Notes: a model not told the origin generated them from the letters alone. DNA of 64,000 nucleotides from Paraglaciecola sp. L1A13 (GCF_009796745.1 NZ_CP047024.1:3782001-3846000), one strand, 5' to 3'; numbered from the stretch's first letter, positions 16,764-26,090 are shown. Program-made: numbers and translations.

Positions 16764-18150
16764 ACTCTTCGCGATAGTGGCGCACGACATACAAGGCTAC
16801 ATAGTTAAGTAATAGCGTGACGGTAAATAACATTAAACCCAATGCAAATGCCGATAGGGTTTTAGGACTATCGAATTCTTGATCTCCCACCAGCAAAGTA
16901 ACTATCTGCACGGTAATGGTGGTCACCGATTCCAGCGGGTTTGCGGTTAAATGGGCCGCTAATCCAGCGGCCATCACCACTATCATTGTTTCACCTATCG
17001 CCCGTGATGCGGCTAATAGTATGCCGCTGACAATACCCGGCAGCGCAGCGGGGATCACCACTAACTTAATCGTTTCTGACTGAGTTGCCCCTAACCCCAA
17101 AGAGCCATCTCGCAATGACTGAGGCACCGCTTTTATCACATCGTCAGATAGTGATGAAACATACGGAATAATCATCACGCCCATCACTAAGCCTGCTGCT
17201 AACGCACTTTCAGAAGACACATCTAAGCCCAGTAAGCCACCAGCATCATGAATAAATGGCGCTACCGTTAAGGCCGCAAAAAAACCGTATACCACGGAAG
17301 GAATACCCGCTAAGATTTCTAATATAGGTTTGACTGTTGCGCGAAACCTAGGCGAGGCATATTCAGACAAATAAATTGCTGACATTAAGCCCGCAGGCAC
17401 CGCCACCAACATGGCGATAAAAGAAATGAGCATGGTACCTAAAAATAACGGTACTGCCCCAAACGCGCCAGACGCCCCCACTTGATCGATTCGCAATGCT
17501 GTTTGCGGACTCCAATGGGTACCAAATATAAAATCAAAAAGATTCACCGACTGGAAGAAACGCAGCGATTCAAACAACACCGACAGTACGATGCCGATAG
17601 TCGTAACAACTGCGATACTTGCACAAAATAACAAGAACCACTGAAACACCCGCTCTACCTGCTGGCGAGCATGAACTTTTGGCTTAATCCATAGCCAACC
17701 TAATGAAAGTGCAAGCCCTAAACTAATTAGCACCACTACCGTTAAACTCAACTGACTCAGTTGTTGCCAGCGCAGGTAATTTTGCCCCGCTTGTAACAGA
17801 TAATCTGGGGGGGTGCTGCTGATTAATGCATTTGGATATAGGGCGTTATTGATGACGTTATTGACCATCAACTCAATTTCACTATCTGGTAGAGCCTGAA
17901 CAGACCCAGGCAATAGTTTCACAATCGCGGTATGCACCACGTAATCATCGAGTAAATTCCAGCCAAGCACAATGAACAGACAAGGCAGCGCGCACCACAG
18001 GGCACTTAATACACCATAATAATAAGGTAACGAATGCAAGACGTTTTCTTTACCCGCTCGGTACGCAATATTTGAGGCGCGATTACGTCCAAGAATGTAC
18101 GCACCGGCTGCACACAACAGCGTGATAATGATGAGCGTCGGGGTTTCCAT
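16756..18150 (-). CDS. pstC: PstC, phosphate ABC transporter permease (enlarged form)
   Basis: The protein has about 464 residues from the ATG at 18150; an in-frame TTG at 18159 is possible. Two N-terminal transmembrane helices flank roughly 90 periplasmic residues. The permease domain follows, with the EAA motif SLSDDVIKAVPQSLRDGS then LGLGATQSETIKLVVIPAA and the preceding AGIPSVVYGFFA characteristic of PstC. At about 140 residues longer than E. coli PstC (319) it belongs to the same enlarged subtype as its partner PstA. It forms the inner-membrane channel for phosphate. Confidence 0.93.
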   Translation of the reverse strand: METPTLIIITLLCAAGAYILGRNRASNIAYRAGKENVLHSLPYYYGVLSALWCALPCLFIVLGWNLLDDYVVHTAIVKLLPGSVQALPDSEIELMVNNVINNALYPNALISSTPPDYLLQAGQNYLRWQQLSQLSLTVVVLISLGLALSLGWLWIKPKVHARQQVERVFQWFLLFCASIAVVTTIGIVLSVLFESLRFFQSVNLFDFIFGTHWSPQTALRIDQVGASGAFGAVPLFLGTMLISFIAMLVAVPAGLMSAIYLSEYASPRFRATVKPILEILAGIPSVVYGFFAALTVAPFIHDAGGLLGLDVSSESALAAGLVMGVMIIPYVSSLSDDVIKAVPQSLRDGSLGLGATQSETIKLVVIPAALPGIVSGILLAASRAIGETMIVVMAAGLAAHLTANPLESVTTITVQIVTLLVGDQEFDSPKTLSAFALGLMLFTVTLLLNYVALYVVRHYREEYE

Positions 18151-18241
18151 AGACTTCAATTCATTGCCTTTTTAGCCACAATACTTAACATACCGAGTAA
18201 AACTGCTTTTGGATGTCTGTGTTCCTGTCTACGATTATTGT

Positions 18242-19333
18242 TCATTTTTGTGCTTTGCCCCGCAGCATTTTAACGCGTTGTGCAATGTCTTCTCGCTCTG
18301 CTCGCGATAGCGGTATCATACCTTTGCGCGATAAATATCCGTTCTCTCCCGCCGCTCGTTCGCTAATAAATTCACTTATAAAAGCTTCAATTCCAGGGAT
18401 CATGCCGATATGCGCCTTTTTAATATAAATATATAAAGGCCTAGAAATAGGATAATTACCGCTAGCAATAGAGCTAAAAGTGGGTTCGAATCCATCAATT
18501 CTTGCCCCTCTTATACGATCGCTGTTTTGGTCAAGAAAGCTAAAGCCGAGTAAACCAAGCGCATCGGGATTGGCGTTTAACTTTTGCACCACCAAATTAT
18601 CGTTTTCACCAGAATCGATATACGCGCCGTCTTCACGCAACATCCTACATAAACGACGCTGCTTGCGTTTTAACTCTCCAGCAAGCTGAAAATTATGTTT
18701 CTCACGTGCTTCTCTTGATTGCTCTGTTAACTCGGCCAACCACGTAAATGTGTGGCAACCATAATCAAGAACTAAATCGGAAAATGCATCACGGGTGCCC
18801 GATGTTGGCGGCGGCCCAAGCACTTCAATCTTAATATTTGGCAAAGTTGAGTTAATATCACGCCAAGTATGGTAGGGATTATCGATAGTATTTTCGCTGC
18901 CATCAGGATTAGGAACGTTCTTGGCTAGCGCCAAAAACAACTCACGACGCGTTAAACGGATCTCTGATCCTAATTTACTCTGGGCTAATACAATGCCATC
19001 AAAACCGATAAGAATTTCAATGATGTCTTGCACACCATTGCGTCGGCACAGCTCAACTTCAGACGCCTTTATTCGACGAGAAGAGTTAGCGACATCTGGA
19101 AACTTCATACCTACGCCCTGACAAAAAAGCTTTAATCCGCCGCCGGACCCCGTTGATTCAATTTTAGGTGTTCTAAATTCGGATATCTTGCCAAAACGCT
19201 CTGCAACAACAGTCGAAAACGCATAAACAGTGGACGAACCCACAACATCAATATAATCGCGCATTGCCGCCACTGGGGCGCTAATTGCAGCCCACAAACA
19301 AAAAGAAATTAACGGAATTACGCTCGGTCTCAT
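18242..19333 (-). CDS. pstS: PstS-type periplasmic phosphate-binding protein
   Basis: The 363-residue protein has a signal peptide (ending ISAPVAA), then VVGSSTVYAFSTVVAERF and ESTGSGGGLKLFCQG, the phosphate-binding loops of PstS-like proteins, plus PDVANSSRRIKASE and GPPPTSGTRDAF. A highly basic segment (about residues 215-240) is characteristic of the long PstS type found with enlarged PstC/PstA. It captures phosphate in the periplasm for the Pst permease. A PhoB box array lies 42 bases upstream of the start, so it is the first gene of the operon. pstC starts about 90 bases downstream. Confidence 0.92.
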   Translation of the reverse strand: MRPSVIPLISFCLWAAISAPVAAMRDYIDVVGSSTVYAFSTVVAERFGKISEFRTPKIESTGSGGGLKLFCQGVGMKFPDVANSSRRIKASEVELCRRNGVQDIIEILIGFDGIVLAQSKLGSEIRLTRRELFLALAKNVPNPDGSENTIDNPYHTWRDINSTLPNIKIEVLGPPPTSGTRDAFSDLVLDYGCHTFTWLAELTEQSREAREKHNFQLAGELKRKQRRLCRMLREDGAYIDSGENDNLVVQKLNANPDALGLLGFSFLDQNSDRIRGARIDGFEPTFSSIASGNYPISRPLYIYIKKAHIGMIPGIEAFISEFISERAAGENGYLSRKGMIPLSRAEREDIAQRVKMLRGKAQK

Positions 19334-19374
19334 TCAACTACTTAATTAATCTACTTACATTAGCTGCACATAAT

Positions 19375-19403
19375 ATGACAGTTTTATAACGGTTATATGA
19401 CAG
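19375..19403 (-). promoter_or_regulatory. PhoB box array of the pst operon
   Basis: On the minus strand CTGTCAT, CCGTTAT and CTGTCAT are spaced exactly 11 bases apart (19403-19397, 19392-19386, 19381-19375) with AT-rich 4-base spacers. Two of the three match the consensus half-site fully. It lies 42 bases upstream of the pstS start, in the position where PhoB replaces the -35 element. Confidence 0.88.
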
Positions 19404-19443
19404 TCGCTAATATTCAATAAATTTGTTTATGCGCATTTCAGGC

Positions 19444-19500
19444 AAAAAAAAACAGAGCCCCTTACTTAGTAAAAAAGCATCTAAGTATGAAAGCTCTGTT
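19444..19500 (-). terminator. Strong intrinsic terminator of the pit operon
   Basis: Minus strand: ACAGAGC pairs with GCTCTGT and an inner TACTTAG with CTAAGTA, giving a long interrupted stem followed by eight to nine T residues. It lies 30 bases after the pit stop and insulates pit transcription from the pst promoter region. Confidence 0.85.
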
Positions 19501-19530
19501 GTACTGGTGATATACCACCTTAGTTTTTAC

Positions 19531-20799
19531 CTAGGGGGCGAAAACACCTTTTAATACAAAGAAGAATAGTATCGACAAACCTGCACCAGCAGGCAAAGTC
19601 ACCACCCAAGAAACAACGATATTGCGCACGACACCTAAATTGATTGCCGCTATGCCCCGGGCCATACCAACACCTAATACCGCGCCAACTAAAGTTTGCG
19701 TGGTAGAGATGGGTAAACCAGTCCCAGAAGCGATAACCACCGTACATGCGGCAGCTAGTTCAGCAGCAAAACCACGGCTAGGGGTCAGGTGGGTAATACC
19801 GTTACCTATTGTTTTGATAACGCGGTGACCGAACAAGGCCAAACCTGCAACAATGCCTAAACCACCTAGCGGTAATATCCACCAAACTAAACCAGATTGC
19901 TTTGTTATCTCACCGTCGTTTTGAATAATACTCACTACAGCAGCCAACGGTCCGATAGCATTCGCCACATCGTTTGACCCATGAGCAAACGCCATACAGC
20001 AGGCTGTAACTATCATCAGAATAGCGAATATTTTTTCTACGCTAGCAAAATGTGTACTTTTGTCTGCTTTTTCATCGTATTTAATGCGGTTAATCGCAAA
20101 CTTACCGATCACCCCAACCAAAATAGCGATAGAGATAGCAATATAAAAGCCATTTGCCGTACCTACATCAAAACCAACATGCGAAAGGCCTTTTTTAATG
20201 GTCACAAGGGCCATCACAAAACCCGCAGCGGCCATATAGAAAGGCACATAGCGTTGGGCTTTTTTAAACGGCTTTTCGGTATCAAAAATGAGTTTCTGAG
20301 CACTTTGAAAAATCAAATAGGCAATAAAACCAGATATAGCTGGCGTAATAACCCAGCTACCTACAATGCCGCCCACCTTGCTCCAAGCAACAGCATCAGC
20401 ACTAACGCCCACAGCAGCGAAACCGACTAAGGCGCCTACAATTGAATGCGTAGTAGACACAGGCCAACCTAGATAGGACGCAAATGCCAACCATATACCA
20501 GCAGCAAGAAGTGCCGATATCATCCCGTAAACCAGAAGTTCAGGGCTGTCGACAAAGTAGGATGAGTCCAATATCCCTTTACGAATGGTTGATGTTACTT
20601 CACCGCCAGCTAAATATGCGCCAGCAAATTCAAACACCATAGCAATCAAAATAGCTTGTTTAATCGTTAGGGCCTTTGACCCAACTGACGTACCCATTGC
20701 GTTGGCAACGTCGTTTGCGCCGATGCCCCATGCCATGAGGAAACCAACGGAAGCAGCTACCACGATAAGCGCGAAGCCATATGTTTGTAAAATATCCAT
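19531..20799 (-). CDS. pitA: PiT-family inorganic phosphate transporter
   Basis: This 422-residue inner-membrane protein has about ten hydrophobic segments. It carries the two inverted PiT signatures GIGANDVANAMGTSVGSKAL near the N-terminus and AHGSNDVANAIGPLAAV in the second half. PiT proteins import metal-phosphate complexes using the proton gradient (or sodium in some). It is 12 bases after the DUF47 gene, a partnership seen in many bacteria. A PhoB box precedes the pair, which is notable because E. coli pitA is not a classical Pho-regulon gene. Confidence 0.93.
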   Translation of the reverse strand: MDILQTYGFALIVVAASVGFLMAWGIGANDVANAMGTSVGSKALTIKQAILIAMVFEFAGAYLAGGEVTSTIRKGILDSSYFVDSPELLVYGMISALLAAGIWLAFASYLGWPVSTTHSIVGALVGFAAVGVSADAVAWSKVGGIVGSWVITPAISGFIAYLIFQSAQKLIFDTEKPFKKAQRYVPFYMAAAGFVMALVTIKKGLSHVGFDVGTANGFYIAISIAILVGVIGKFAINRIKYDEKADKSTHFASVEKIFAILMIVTACCMAFAHGSNDVANAIGPLAAVVSIIQNDGEITKQSGLVWWILPLGGLGIVAGLALFGHRVIKTIGNGITHLTPSRGFAAELAAACTVVIASGTGLPISTTQTLVGAVLGVGMARGIAAINLGVVRNIVVSWVVTLPAGAGLSILFFFVLKGVFAP

Positions 20800-20811
20800 T
20801 AATACTGTCTC

Positions 20812-21489
20812 TTAATTGGCTAACATGAGTTCGAGTCGCGAGCCGACGCGTTCTGAAATATCGGCCAACTCCCCAACCCATTCGATGATGCTGTATAAAA
20901 ACATCACGTCCACAGGATTAAGCTGTGACTCTAAATGTAGTAATTCTCGGCGCAATGAAACTTGCATTACGTCAGTATCATCTTCGATTTTGTCCAAATC
21001 TACGATCATATCTTCCACTAAACGAACTTCACGACCGCGAAAGCCTGTTTCCAACAAATCGTCTAATTCGTTGATAACACGAGTGGCCTGTTTGGTTGCA
21101 TCTAAACAACGCTCTAGGTACACCATGAAGCTATCGCGAATTTCTACTGGAATATTCAACTTGCGACCCAATACACGGCCAGAGATATCTTTGGCTTTAT
21201 TGGCAATTTTGTCTTGTTGGGTTAACAGATCAAGTACGTCTTGACGCTGTATGGGCATAAAAATACCACGAGGTAAGCTGATTCTAAGCTCGCGCTTAAG
21301 AACATCTGCTTGTTTTTCCAAATTAGAGATTTCTCGTTGAAATAAGGCTGCTTTCTCCCAATCTCCTGTGAAAACAGTATTAAAAAAAGGTAGCAAACCT
21401 AGGCTACATTTATTCACCACTTTGATATGATTTTCGAGTGGTTTCAAAGGTGATTTGGCAAAAACCCCAAGAAATGTGTTTGTTGGCAT
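20812..21489 (-). CDS. DUF47/TIGR00153 PhoU-like protein, partner of Pit
   Basis: The 225-residue helical protein is of the YkaA/DUF47 family: start MPTNTFLGVFAKSPLKPLENH, internal REISNLEKQADVLKRELR, and PRGIFMPIQRQDVLDLLTQQD, then EWVGELADISERVG. It is distantly related to PhoU. Members are usually cotranscribed with a Pit transporter and are thought to control it. The start is ATG at 21489. A PhoB box array at 21549-21577 suggests phosphate control of the two-gene operon. Confidence 0.92.
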   Translation of the reverse strand: MPTNTFLGVFAKSPLKPLENHIKVVNKCSLGLLPFFNTVFTGDWEKAALFQREISNLEKQADVLKRELRISLPRGIFMPIQRQDVLDLLTQQDKIANKAKDISGRVLGRKLNIPVEIRDSFMVYLERCLDATKQATRVINELDDLLETGFRGREVRLVEDMIVDLDKIEDDTDVMQVSLRRELLHLESQLNPVDVMFLYSIIEWVGELADISERVGSRLELMLAN

Positions 21490-21548
21490 ACGTTAGGTAT
21501 CTCTATGGTTTGAATACAACAGTTCGAATTTAATCGTCGCGCATGATA

Positions 21549-21577
21549 CATCAAGAAAAATGACAGTAACATGACAG
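21549..21577 (-). promoter_or_regulatory. PhoB box array of the DUF47-pit operon
   Basis: Minus strand: CTGTCAT (21577-21571), CTGTCAT (21566-21560) and a weaker CTTGATG (21555-21549), each 11 bases apart with spacers GTTA and TTTT. Two perfect half-sites make this one of the best Pho boxes in the window. It lies 60-88 bases upstream of the DUF47 start. Confidence 0.85.
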
Positions 21578-21798
21578 TGACGTGCTTTTCGTCTCAGTTT
21601 TACAACATACAGTAATAATAGAGCATATTTAATGACACATTAAACTGTCATATTCCCCTCTCAATATACATTGCAAATTGAATAATCAATTAATATTATC
21701 AATTGATTATTAAGGAAAAATTGCAAACAAATAGCGCCATGCTAAGCTATGCTCAAGGTCATATCTTAGTCCTTAACTTTAACGCGAGGTTCACGAAT

Positions 21799-22305
21799 AT
21801 GAAACCAATGATTTTTACGCTAGTCGGCAAAGATAAAAGAGGTCTAGTCGACTCACTCGCTCAATCTGTGTTCAAATTGGGTGGTAATTGGCTTGGTAGT
21901 AATCTGTCATATATGGCAGGTCACTTTGCTGGTTTTGTCGAAATTCAATTACCTGCAGATAAACAGGACGCTTTAATAGAGCAGTTTTCTTCGCATCCAG
22001 ACCTGTCCATAAATTTAGTGGAAGGTGCCAATGAAAATCCTGTTCAAACTCATACAGTACAGATCGAAATCATGGGTAACGACAAACCTGGCATCGTACA
22101 AGAATTAACCAGTATATTAAATCGCTTCAGCTTAAATATTGTTAAGTTTGATTCTACTTGCGGTAGTGCTCCAAATTGGGGTGGCATGCTATTTAAAGCT
22201 AAAGCCATAGTCGCCTTAGAAAACGGATTCGACTTAGATGAGCTTCGCCGGGCACTTGAATCAATTGCTAACGATTTAATGGTCGATATCTCTACTACGG
22301 CCTGA
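21799..22305 (+). CDS. gcvR: GcvR-like double-ACT regulatory protein
   Basis: I chose the ATG at 21799, preceded by GAGG, which gives 168 residues beginning MKPMIFTLVGKDKRGLVDSLAQ, the start of an ACT domain; the frame is open upstream but lacks homology. A second ACT domain begins at about residue 85 (TVQIEIMGNDKPGIVQELTS). The GKDKRGLVD and GNDKPGIVQ glycine/proline loops are the expected amino-acid-binding turns. GcvR binds glycine and antagonises GcvA control of the glycine cleavage genes. It lies between the pit and ppk genes without obvious functional link to phosphate. Confidence 0.82.
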   Translation: MKPMIFTLVGKDKRGLVDSLAQSVFKLGGNWLGSNLSYMAGHFAGFVEIQLPADKQDALIEQFSSHPDLSINLVEGANENPVQTHTVQIEIMGNDKPGIVQELTSILNRFSLNIVKFDSTCGSAPNWGGMLFKAKAIVALENGFDLDELRRALESIANDLMVDISTTA

Positions 22306-22326
22306 TATGACTTGTATTGCGGCATT

Positions 22327-22344
22327 TTGTCATAAATTCGTCAT
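22327..22344 (+). promoter_or_regulatory. PhoB box of the ppk-ppx operon
   Basis: TTGTCAT-AAAT-TCGTCAT follows the 7-4-7 Pho-box layout, 53 bases upstream of the ppk ATG. A possible third half-site AATTGAC follows in phase at 22349-22355, and CACTAT or CTATAC about 11-13 bases downstream of the box could serve as the -10. Confidence 0.75.
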
Positions 22345-22397
22345 ACAGAATTGACACTATACCGCTCAAATTTTTCTTATTTTGATGTTAAGACACA

Positions 22398-24482
22398 ATG
22401 ACTTCTCAACCAAATATTTACTTTTCTCGCGAAATCAGTTGGCTGGCGTTTAACCAACGGGTACTTCAAGAAGCTGCGGATCGAAAAAACCCCATCGTAG
22501 AGAGGATACGATTTTTAGGCATCTATTCAAGTAATATGGATGAGTTCTATCGAGTGCGGGTGGCCGATGTAAAACGTAAAATATATATTCATCTAGATGA
22601 AGATGACGAAGAGAAAGCCGAGCAAACTAAGCTTCTTATGGAGCAAATTCAAGAAAAAGTATTGGGAATGACCGAGGACTTTGAGAAGGTTCGTGAAGAT
22701 GTTGTTGCCCGCTTAGCTCGCTATAACATATTTTTGATTGAAGGTGACAAGCTCACGGATTATCAAACCACTTGGCTCAAAAATTATTTTAAGAACAAGG
22801 TGCTACGTCACATCGCACCGATACTGTTACATAGTAAAGTGAATTTGGTTTCTCGCCTGAATGATTCCGCTACCTATTTATATGTTGCCATTAACAATAG
22901 TGGAAAAAGCACCCAATACGCCACAATAGAAGTTCCCACCAACGCGCTGACGCGTTTTGTGGTTATTCCTCCTGAAAATAGCCGTAAGAAAAAGTACATC
23001 ATTCTGCTTGATGACATTATTCGCTTGAACCTTGAAAGTATCTTTAAAGGTTTCGTCGACTTTGAGTCTGGCGAGGCCTATTCATTTAAAATGACCCGTG
23101 ATTCTGAATATTCCATCAACGATGAAATTGAAGAGAGCTACGTTGAGAAAATGTCTGAAAGCATGAAGCAGCGCCTGATCGCTGAACCAGTGCGCGTAGT
23201 ATACGACGAACAGATGCCTAACGAAATGATACGCAACCTAAAAAAACGCTTAAAGATATCATCTTACGACAGCCTTATTGCAGGTGGAACCTATCGTAAC
23301 TTTAAAGACTTTATAGGTTTCCCTAACGTAGGCCGTGATTATCTTGAGAACCCTAAGTTGCCGCCAATTACCTCCAGCGACTTTGCCGCACACAACACCG
23401 TATTTGATGCAATTACTGAAAAAGACATACTACTTTACTACCCGTACCACCGTTTTTTACACGTGACTGAATTTATTCGTCAGGCGGCATTCGATCCCAA
23501 AGTAAAACAAATTAAGCTCAACATTTACCGAGTCGCCAAAAATTCACGAATTATCGATTCACTTATCGATGCGGTAGATAACGGCAAAAAAGTGACCGTT
23601 GTCGTCGAGCTAAGAGCAAGATTTGATGAAGAAGCTAACATTAGCTGGTCGAAAACAATGACCGATGCAGGCATTAAAGTCGTTTTTGGTATGCATGCCC
23701 TAAAAATTCACAGTAAGTTGTGCTTGGTTAGCCGCGAAGAAAAAGGCGAATTGGTAAACTACGCTCATTTTGGCACCGGTAACTTCAATGAGAAAACGGC
23801 AAAAATTTATACTGATTTCAGTTTATTCACTCGTAATCAAGAACTTGCCCTTGAAGCTGAATACGTCTTTAATTTTATTCAACAGCCTTATCGTCGACAT
23901 AAATTTCAACATTTACAAATTTCACCGATCAATGCTCGAACAAAAATTCAGTTACTGATCCGTCAGGAAATTCAAAATGTTAAGGAAGGCTTGAGCGCTG
24001 GTATTACGTTGAAGTTAAATAACCTAGATGACCACTTACTAATAGATGATCTATATAAAGCGAGTCAAGCAGGTGTAAAGGTGCGCTTAATAGTACGCGG
24101 AATGTGTTCGCTGATCCCTGGCGTTAAAGGCTTAAGCGAAAATATCTCGGTCATCAGTATTGTGGATCGTTTCTTAGAGCACCCGAGGGTCATGGTATTT
24201 GAAAACGCTGGGGATAAACGGGTATTTATTTCATCTGCTGACTGGATGACCCGAAATATGGATTTTCGTATCGAGGTGGGTTGTCCAATTTATGAACCAT
24301 CGTTGATTAAACAGATTTTAGATATACTCGAAATTCAATTTCAAGATACGGTAAAAGCTCGTATCATAGATCAAACACAATCTAATAAATATGTGCGCCG
24401 TGGGAACCGCAAAAAGCTGCGCTCACAAATCGAAACGTACGAATATATAAAACACCGGGAAAAGCAAAAAGATGCCCAATGA
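22398..24482 (+). CDS. ppk: Polyphosphate kinase Ppk1
   Basis: The 694-residue protein begins with the N-terminal domain signature REISWLAFNQRVLQEA and contains the Ppk1 core: FPNVGRDYL, DILLYYPYHRF, VTVVVELRARFDEEANI and IHSKLCLV. H438 in that last motif corresponds to the autophosphorylated His435 of E. coli. The second phospholipase D-like half includes VRLIVRGMCSLIPG and DWMTRNMDFRIEVGCPI. It reversibly polymerises the gamma-phosphate of ATP into polyphosphate. Length matches the family (688 in E. coli). The stop overlaps ppx by 11 bases, indicating coupled translation. A Pho box upstream suggests induction by phosphate limitation. Confidence 0.97.
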   Translation: MTSQPNIYFSREISWLAFNQRVLQEAADRKNPIVERIRFLGIYSSNMDEFYRVRVADVKRKIYIHLDEDDEEKAEQTKLLMEQIQEKVLGMTEDFEKVREDVVARLARYNIFLIEGDKLTDYQTTWLKNYFKNKVLRHIAPILLHSKVNLVSRLNDSATYLYVAINNSGKSTQYATIEVPTNALTRFVVIPPENSRKKKYIILLDDIIRLNLESIFKGFVDFESGEAYSFKMTRDSEYSINDEIEESYVEKMSESMKQRLIAEPVRVVYDEQMPNEMIRNLKKRLKISSYDSLIAGGTYRNFKDFIGFPNVGRDYLENPKLPPITSSDFAAHNTVFDAITEKDILLYYPYHRFLHVTEFIRQAAFDPKVKQIKLNIYRVAKNSRIIDSLIDAVDNGKKVTVVVELRARFDEEANISWSKTMTDAGIKVVFGMHALKIHSKLCLVSREEKGELVNYAHFGTGNFNEKTAKIYTDFSLFTRNQELALEAEYVFNFIQQPYRRHKFQHLQISPINARTKIQLLIRQEIQNVKEGLSAGITLKLNNLDDHLLIDDLYKASQAGVKVRLIVRGMCSLIPGVKGLSENISVISIVDRFLEHPRVMVFENAGDKRVFISSADWMTRNMDFRIEVGCPIYEPSLIKQILDILEIQFQDTVKARIIDQTQSNKYVRRGNRKKLRSQIETYEYIKHREKQKDAQ

Positions 24483-26001
24483 TAATGCGCCATTTGATGG
24501 TGTGGAAGTAAGAGACACCAGCAAAATTGCCGCATTAGATATTGGTTCTAATAGTTTTCACTTGGTCGTTGCGCGCGTAGTCGCAGGATCGGTTCAGATT
24601 CTGCACAGAGTGAAACAAAAAGTGCGCTTAGCTCAAGGCTTAAGCAGCGATTATTATCTTGACGATGAAGCGCAAAAAAGAGGCCTTGATGCCTTAAACG
24701 TCGTCGCAGAAAGCTTACAAGATTTTCCACCGGAAAATGTACGTATTGTTGCCACCTACACTTTGCGCAAAGCCCACAATGCAAAAGCTTTTATTCGAGC
24801 GGCTCGCGACATACTCCCCTACCCTATAGAAGTCATAGGTGGTGCTGAAGAGGCCCGTTTAATCTACTTAGGCGTTGCGCACACCAATCATGATGATGGC
24901 CAACGTCTTGTCGTTGATATTGGCGGTGGCTCGACCGAGTTTGTTATCGGTCAAGGATTTGAGCCCAAAATGTTACGCAGTTTACAAATGGGTTGCGTCA
25001 GTTATACCAAAATATTTTTTAAAAATGATGAGCTAAAGAGCAAGTCATTCGATCGTGCGATCACTGCAGCCCAGCAAGAACTAGAAATGATCAATAAAGC
25101 CTATTTACGTGCAGGCTGGAAAACCTGCATAGGCACCTCAGGCACAATACGCAATATTATTCAAATTGCGCAAAATGAAAGTGTTAAGGACTCAGAAGGC
25201 AAAGTCACGTTGACACAACTGACGCGCTTAATGAAAGTTTGTTGTGAGGCAGGCTCTTTAGATAAACTACAAATTAGTCAAATGAGTGAAGATCGTAAGC
25301 CCGTATTTGCCGCTGGCTTAGCTATTCTAATCGCCATATTTAAGAGTTTAAACATCGACAGTATGGTGTTCTCCCCTGCCGCTTTGCGCGAGGGCGTACT
25401 TTACGAAATGGAAACGCAATTTACTCGCCCAGATGTGCGTCAGCGCTCCGCCGAAAGCGTTGCGACCCGTTATGATGTAGATGTTGAGCAAGCACAACGT
25501 GTGCACAGCGTTACAATGGGTATTTACCAGAGCTGCAAAGACGACTGGAATATCGCCAATAAAGAGCTCAAAGGGTTACTAGGCTGGTCTGCTTTGCTTC
25601 ATGAAGTAGGTTTGCAAATTAATGCCCATGGTACACAACGCCATTCCGCCTATATACTACATAACATAGACTTACCGGGGTTCAATCAAGAACAGCAAAC
25701 CTTGATGGCGACACTTGTGCGCTATTATCGTAAAAAAGTCCGTCCAGGAGATATTCCTGACTTTACACTGCTACCGTCAGAGCAGGTTTATAAATTAATT
25801 GCTATTTTACGTCTGGGTGTACTACTGAATATTAAACGCCAAGACGATATCCTGCCGAATATTGAAATCAAGGTAAAAAACAATACCATTCGCTTAACTT
25901 TTCCCGAAGGCTGGCTTGAGAACAAACCTATATTCAGTGCAGATTTAACCAATGAGGCACAATATATTCAAGCGCTAGATCTACAACTGCGTTTTGAATG
26001 A
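24472..26001 (+). CDS. ppx: Exopolyphosphatase Ppx/GppA family
   Basis: This 509-residue protein starts inside the end of ppk. It has the ASKHA phosphatase motifs KIAALDIGSNSFHLVVARV (about residues 18-36), VEVIGGAEEARLIYLGV (PIEVIGGAEEAR), VVDIGGGSTEFVIG and GTSGTIRNI, followed by a C-terminal HD-like helical domain (LLGWSALLHEVG...). It removes terminal phosphates from polyphosphate, and the GppA branch also cleaves pppGpp. The length and its partnership with ppk favour Ppx, as in E. coli ppk-ppx. Confidence 0.94.
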   Translation: MPNDNAPFDGVEVRDTSKIAALDIGSNSFHLVVARVVAGSVQILHRVKQKVRLAQGLSSDYYLDDEAQKRGLDALNVVAESLQDFPPENVRIVATYTLRKAHNAKAFIRAARDILPYPIEVIGGAEEARLIYLGVAHTNHDDGQRLVVDIGGGSTEFVIGQGFEPKMLRSLQMGCVSYTKIFFKNDELKSKSFDRAITAAQQELEMINKAYLRAGWKTCIGTSGTIRNIIQIAQNESVKDSEGKVTLTQLTRLMKVCCEAGSLDKLQISQMSEDRKPVFAAGLAILIAIFKSLNIDSMVFSPAALREGVLYEMETQFTRPDVRQRSAESVATRYDVDVEQAQRVHSVTMGIYQSCKDDWNIANKELKGLLGWSALLHEVGLQINAHGTQRHSAYILHNIDLPGFNQEQQTLMATLVRYYRKKVRPGDIPDFTLLPSEQVYKLIAILRLGVLLNIKRQDDILPNIEIKVKNNTIRLTFPEGWLENKPIFSADLTNEAQYIQALDLQLRFE

Positions 26002-26050
26002 TGCCCGGGTTAGGACGAACGCAGATGGTAACGTCAGTCCAATAATTAAA

Positions 26051-26090
26051 TTCACTAAATTAACGATAAGTTACTGTATTAATTAGTGAA
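26051..26090 (+). terminator. AT-rich hairpin after ppx (weak terminator candidate)
   Basis: TTCACTAAATTAA and TTAATTAGTGAA can pair across a 15-base loop with one bulge, 50 bases after the ppx stop, followed by AAAACTTTATAG. With so little GC and no T run it is only a weak candidate for ending the ppk-ppx message. Confidence 0.25.

Noticed and set aside
15399..16790. Longer pstA start at 16790
   Set aside because: No ribosome-binding site lies before it, while the ATG at 16763 shows the classic ATGAGTAA overlap with pstC.
21632..21651. ATGACA...TGTCAT inverted repeat and a lone CTGTCAT upstream of gcvR
   Set aside because: Only one half-site matches and there is no partner at 11 bases, so I did not call a Pho box for gcvR.
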